Shown one piece after another: positions 5,645 to 6,270 of a DNA stretch of 6,270 nucleotides. This stretch comes from Rhodoferax sp. UBA4409 (lineage in GTDB: Bacteria; Pseudomonadota; Gammaproteobacteria; Burkholderiales; Burkholderiaceae_C): NCBI GenBank assembly GCA_002390825.1, contig DGQR01000260.1:1-6270 (forward strand). The letters run 5' to 3'. The position numbers and the translations under genes were made by a program. Below the pieces are notes generated by a model. It was given only the letters and a program-made list of their open reading frames with translations. It did no database searches and was not told the origin of the DNA. Each line of letters begins with the position of its first letter. Within the stretch, counting starts at the first letter, position 1.

Positions 5645-6270
5645 CTCGGCCGTCTCGCCGGCGCGAGATGGCCAAGGAAGTTGTTGCGCAGCGTCGCCTG
5701 ACCATACGGGTGGCCTGCGCGGTGTTTTCGATCAGCGAGTCCTGCTACCGCTATGAATCCAAGCAAAACGCTGAGAACGCGCTGATCGCCGACTGGCTGG
5801 TACGACTCACGGACAACCATCGCAACTGGGGCTTTGGCCTGTGCTACCTGTACCTGCGAAACGTCAAGGGCTTCGGCTGGAACCATAAGCGCGTGTACCG
5901 CATCTACAGAGAGTTGGAATTGAACCTGCGCATCAAGCCAAGGAAGCGGCTGGTTCGCGAGAAGCCCCTGCCCTTGGCAGTGCCACAGGCCATCAATCAG
6001 GTGTGGTCGATGGACTTCATGCACGACAAACTGGAGGATGGCCGCAACTTGCGCTTGTTCAACGTGATTGATGACTTCAACCGCGAGGCATTGGGCATCG
6101 AGGTGGACTTCTCGTTGCCGTCAGAGCGCGTGATCCGGGCGTTGAAGCAGATCATCTCCTGGCGCGGCAAACCGCAGGTGATCCGCTGCGACAACGGGCC
6201 GGAAAACATCAGCCAAACGATTCAGAACTGGGCCAAGGAATGGAGCATACGGCTTGAATATATTCAGCCT
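5641..6270 (+). CDS. IS3-family transposase OrfB, DDE catalytic part (3' end beyond window)
   Basis: The frame is open for 210 codons from the frameshift site to the window end. The order is an N-terminal linker (RPSRRREMAKEV), the HTH_21-like region (RVACAVFSISESCYRYES, then NWGFGLCYLYLRNVKGFGWN, then HKRVYRIYRELELNLRIKPR) and the rve integrase core. Catalytic Asp codons are visible at 6013-6015 (VWSMDFMHD) and 6190-6192 (RCDNGPEN); the Glu of the triad should follow just beyond the window. No stop or frameshift is present, so the element may still be active. The start is given at the frameshift entry because the product is made as OrfAB; an independent start could only be ATG 5668. Confidence 0.9.
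5648..5673 (+). promoter_or_regulatory. Frameshift-stimulating hairpin
   Basis: GGCCGTCTCGC (5648-5658) pairs with GCGAGATGGCC (5663-5673) around a CGGC loop: eleven base pairs including one G-U. It begins 6 bases after the slippery heptamer, the spacing expected of a stimulatory element. The ATG at 5668, the first possible independent start of orfB, lies in the 3' strand of the stem and would be occluded. Confidence 0.7.

Larger units (their letters stand above)
5319..6270 (+). mobile_element. IS3-family insertion sequence, IS407-like (right part beyond window)
   Basis: It carries orfA, a frameshift signal and most of orfB in the arrangement of the IS3 family. The left end is probably near TGGTAATCCCCCC at 5319-5331, since ends in this family begin TG and often have a C run, but the right end is outside the window so the inverted repeat cannot be confirmed. 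It starts about 37 bases after the stop of the large unknown gene and is unrelated in sequence to the dead IS3 remnant at 861-1755. Confidence 0.85.

Noticed and set aside
5494..6024. Minus-strand frame of 176 codons opposite the right-hand IS
   Set aside because: It is antisense to the well-supported orfA/orfB sequence and matches no recognisable protein pattern.

Overview
The window looks like a piece of type III secretion effector territory in a plant- or fungus-associated proteobacterium. Burkholderiaceae-like or Xanthomonas/Pseudomonas-like hosts all fit, and I cannot name the species. The reasons are CesT-type chaperone sequence, AT-richer effector-like genes with Ser/Asn-rich N-termini, duplicated and decaying modules, and IS3-family insertion sequences of two different groups. 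No housekeeping gene, tRNA, rRNA or CRISPR array is visible.

Layout. 1-728 (minus) is the intact, window-truncated part of a chaperone in which one polypeptide carries two CesT-like domains in tandem (copy A). 729-854 is its leader. 861-1755 is a palindromic wreck of an IS3-family element: the 3' end of its orfB occurs twice, head to head, around a dead catalytic core. 1822-2415 (minus) is a 197-residue effector-like protein. It follows, after 25 bases, a second chaperone copy (copy B, 2441-3217, minus) broken by a 1-base deletion and a 167-base net deletion. Copy B and its leader (2658-3345) are a direct repeat of 1-854. 3346-3482 holds a short foreign gene tail and no clear gene. 3483-5282 (plus) is a 599-codon unrecognised, probably helical protein, possibly an effector, with a disputed start. 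From about 5319 to the window end is a healthy-looking IS3-family element with orfA, a slippery heptamer, a strong hairpin and the first 630 bases of orfB.

How the parts fit. The copy B/effector pair has the usual chaperone-then-effector operon order, but the chaperone is broken. Copy A could serve the effector in trans if it is intact beyond the window edge. The repeated unit (chaperone, leader and a short Ser-rich reading frame running the other way) suggests a mobile secretion module joined to different neighbours by recombination. The type III assignment is inferred from family resemblance and context; no secretion apparatus gene is in the window.
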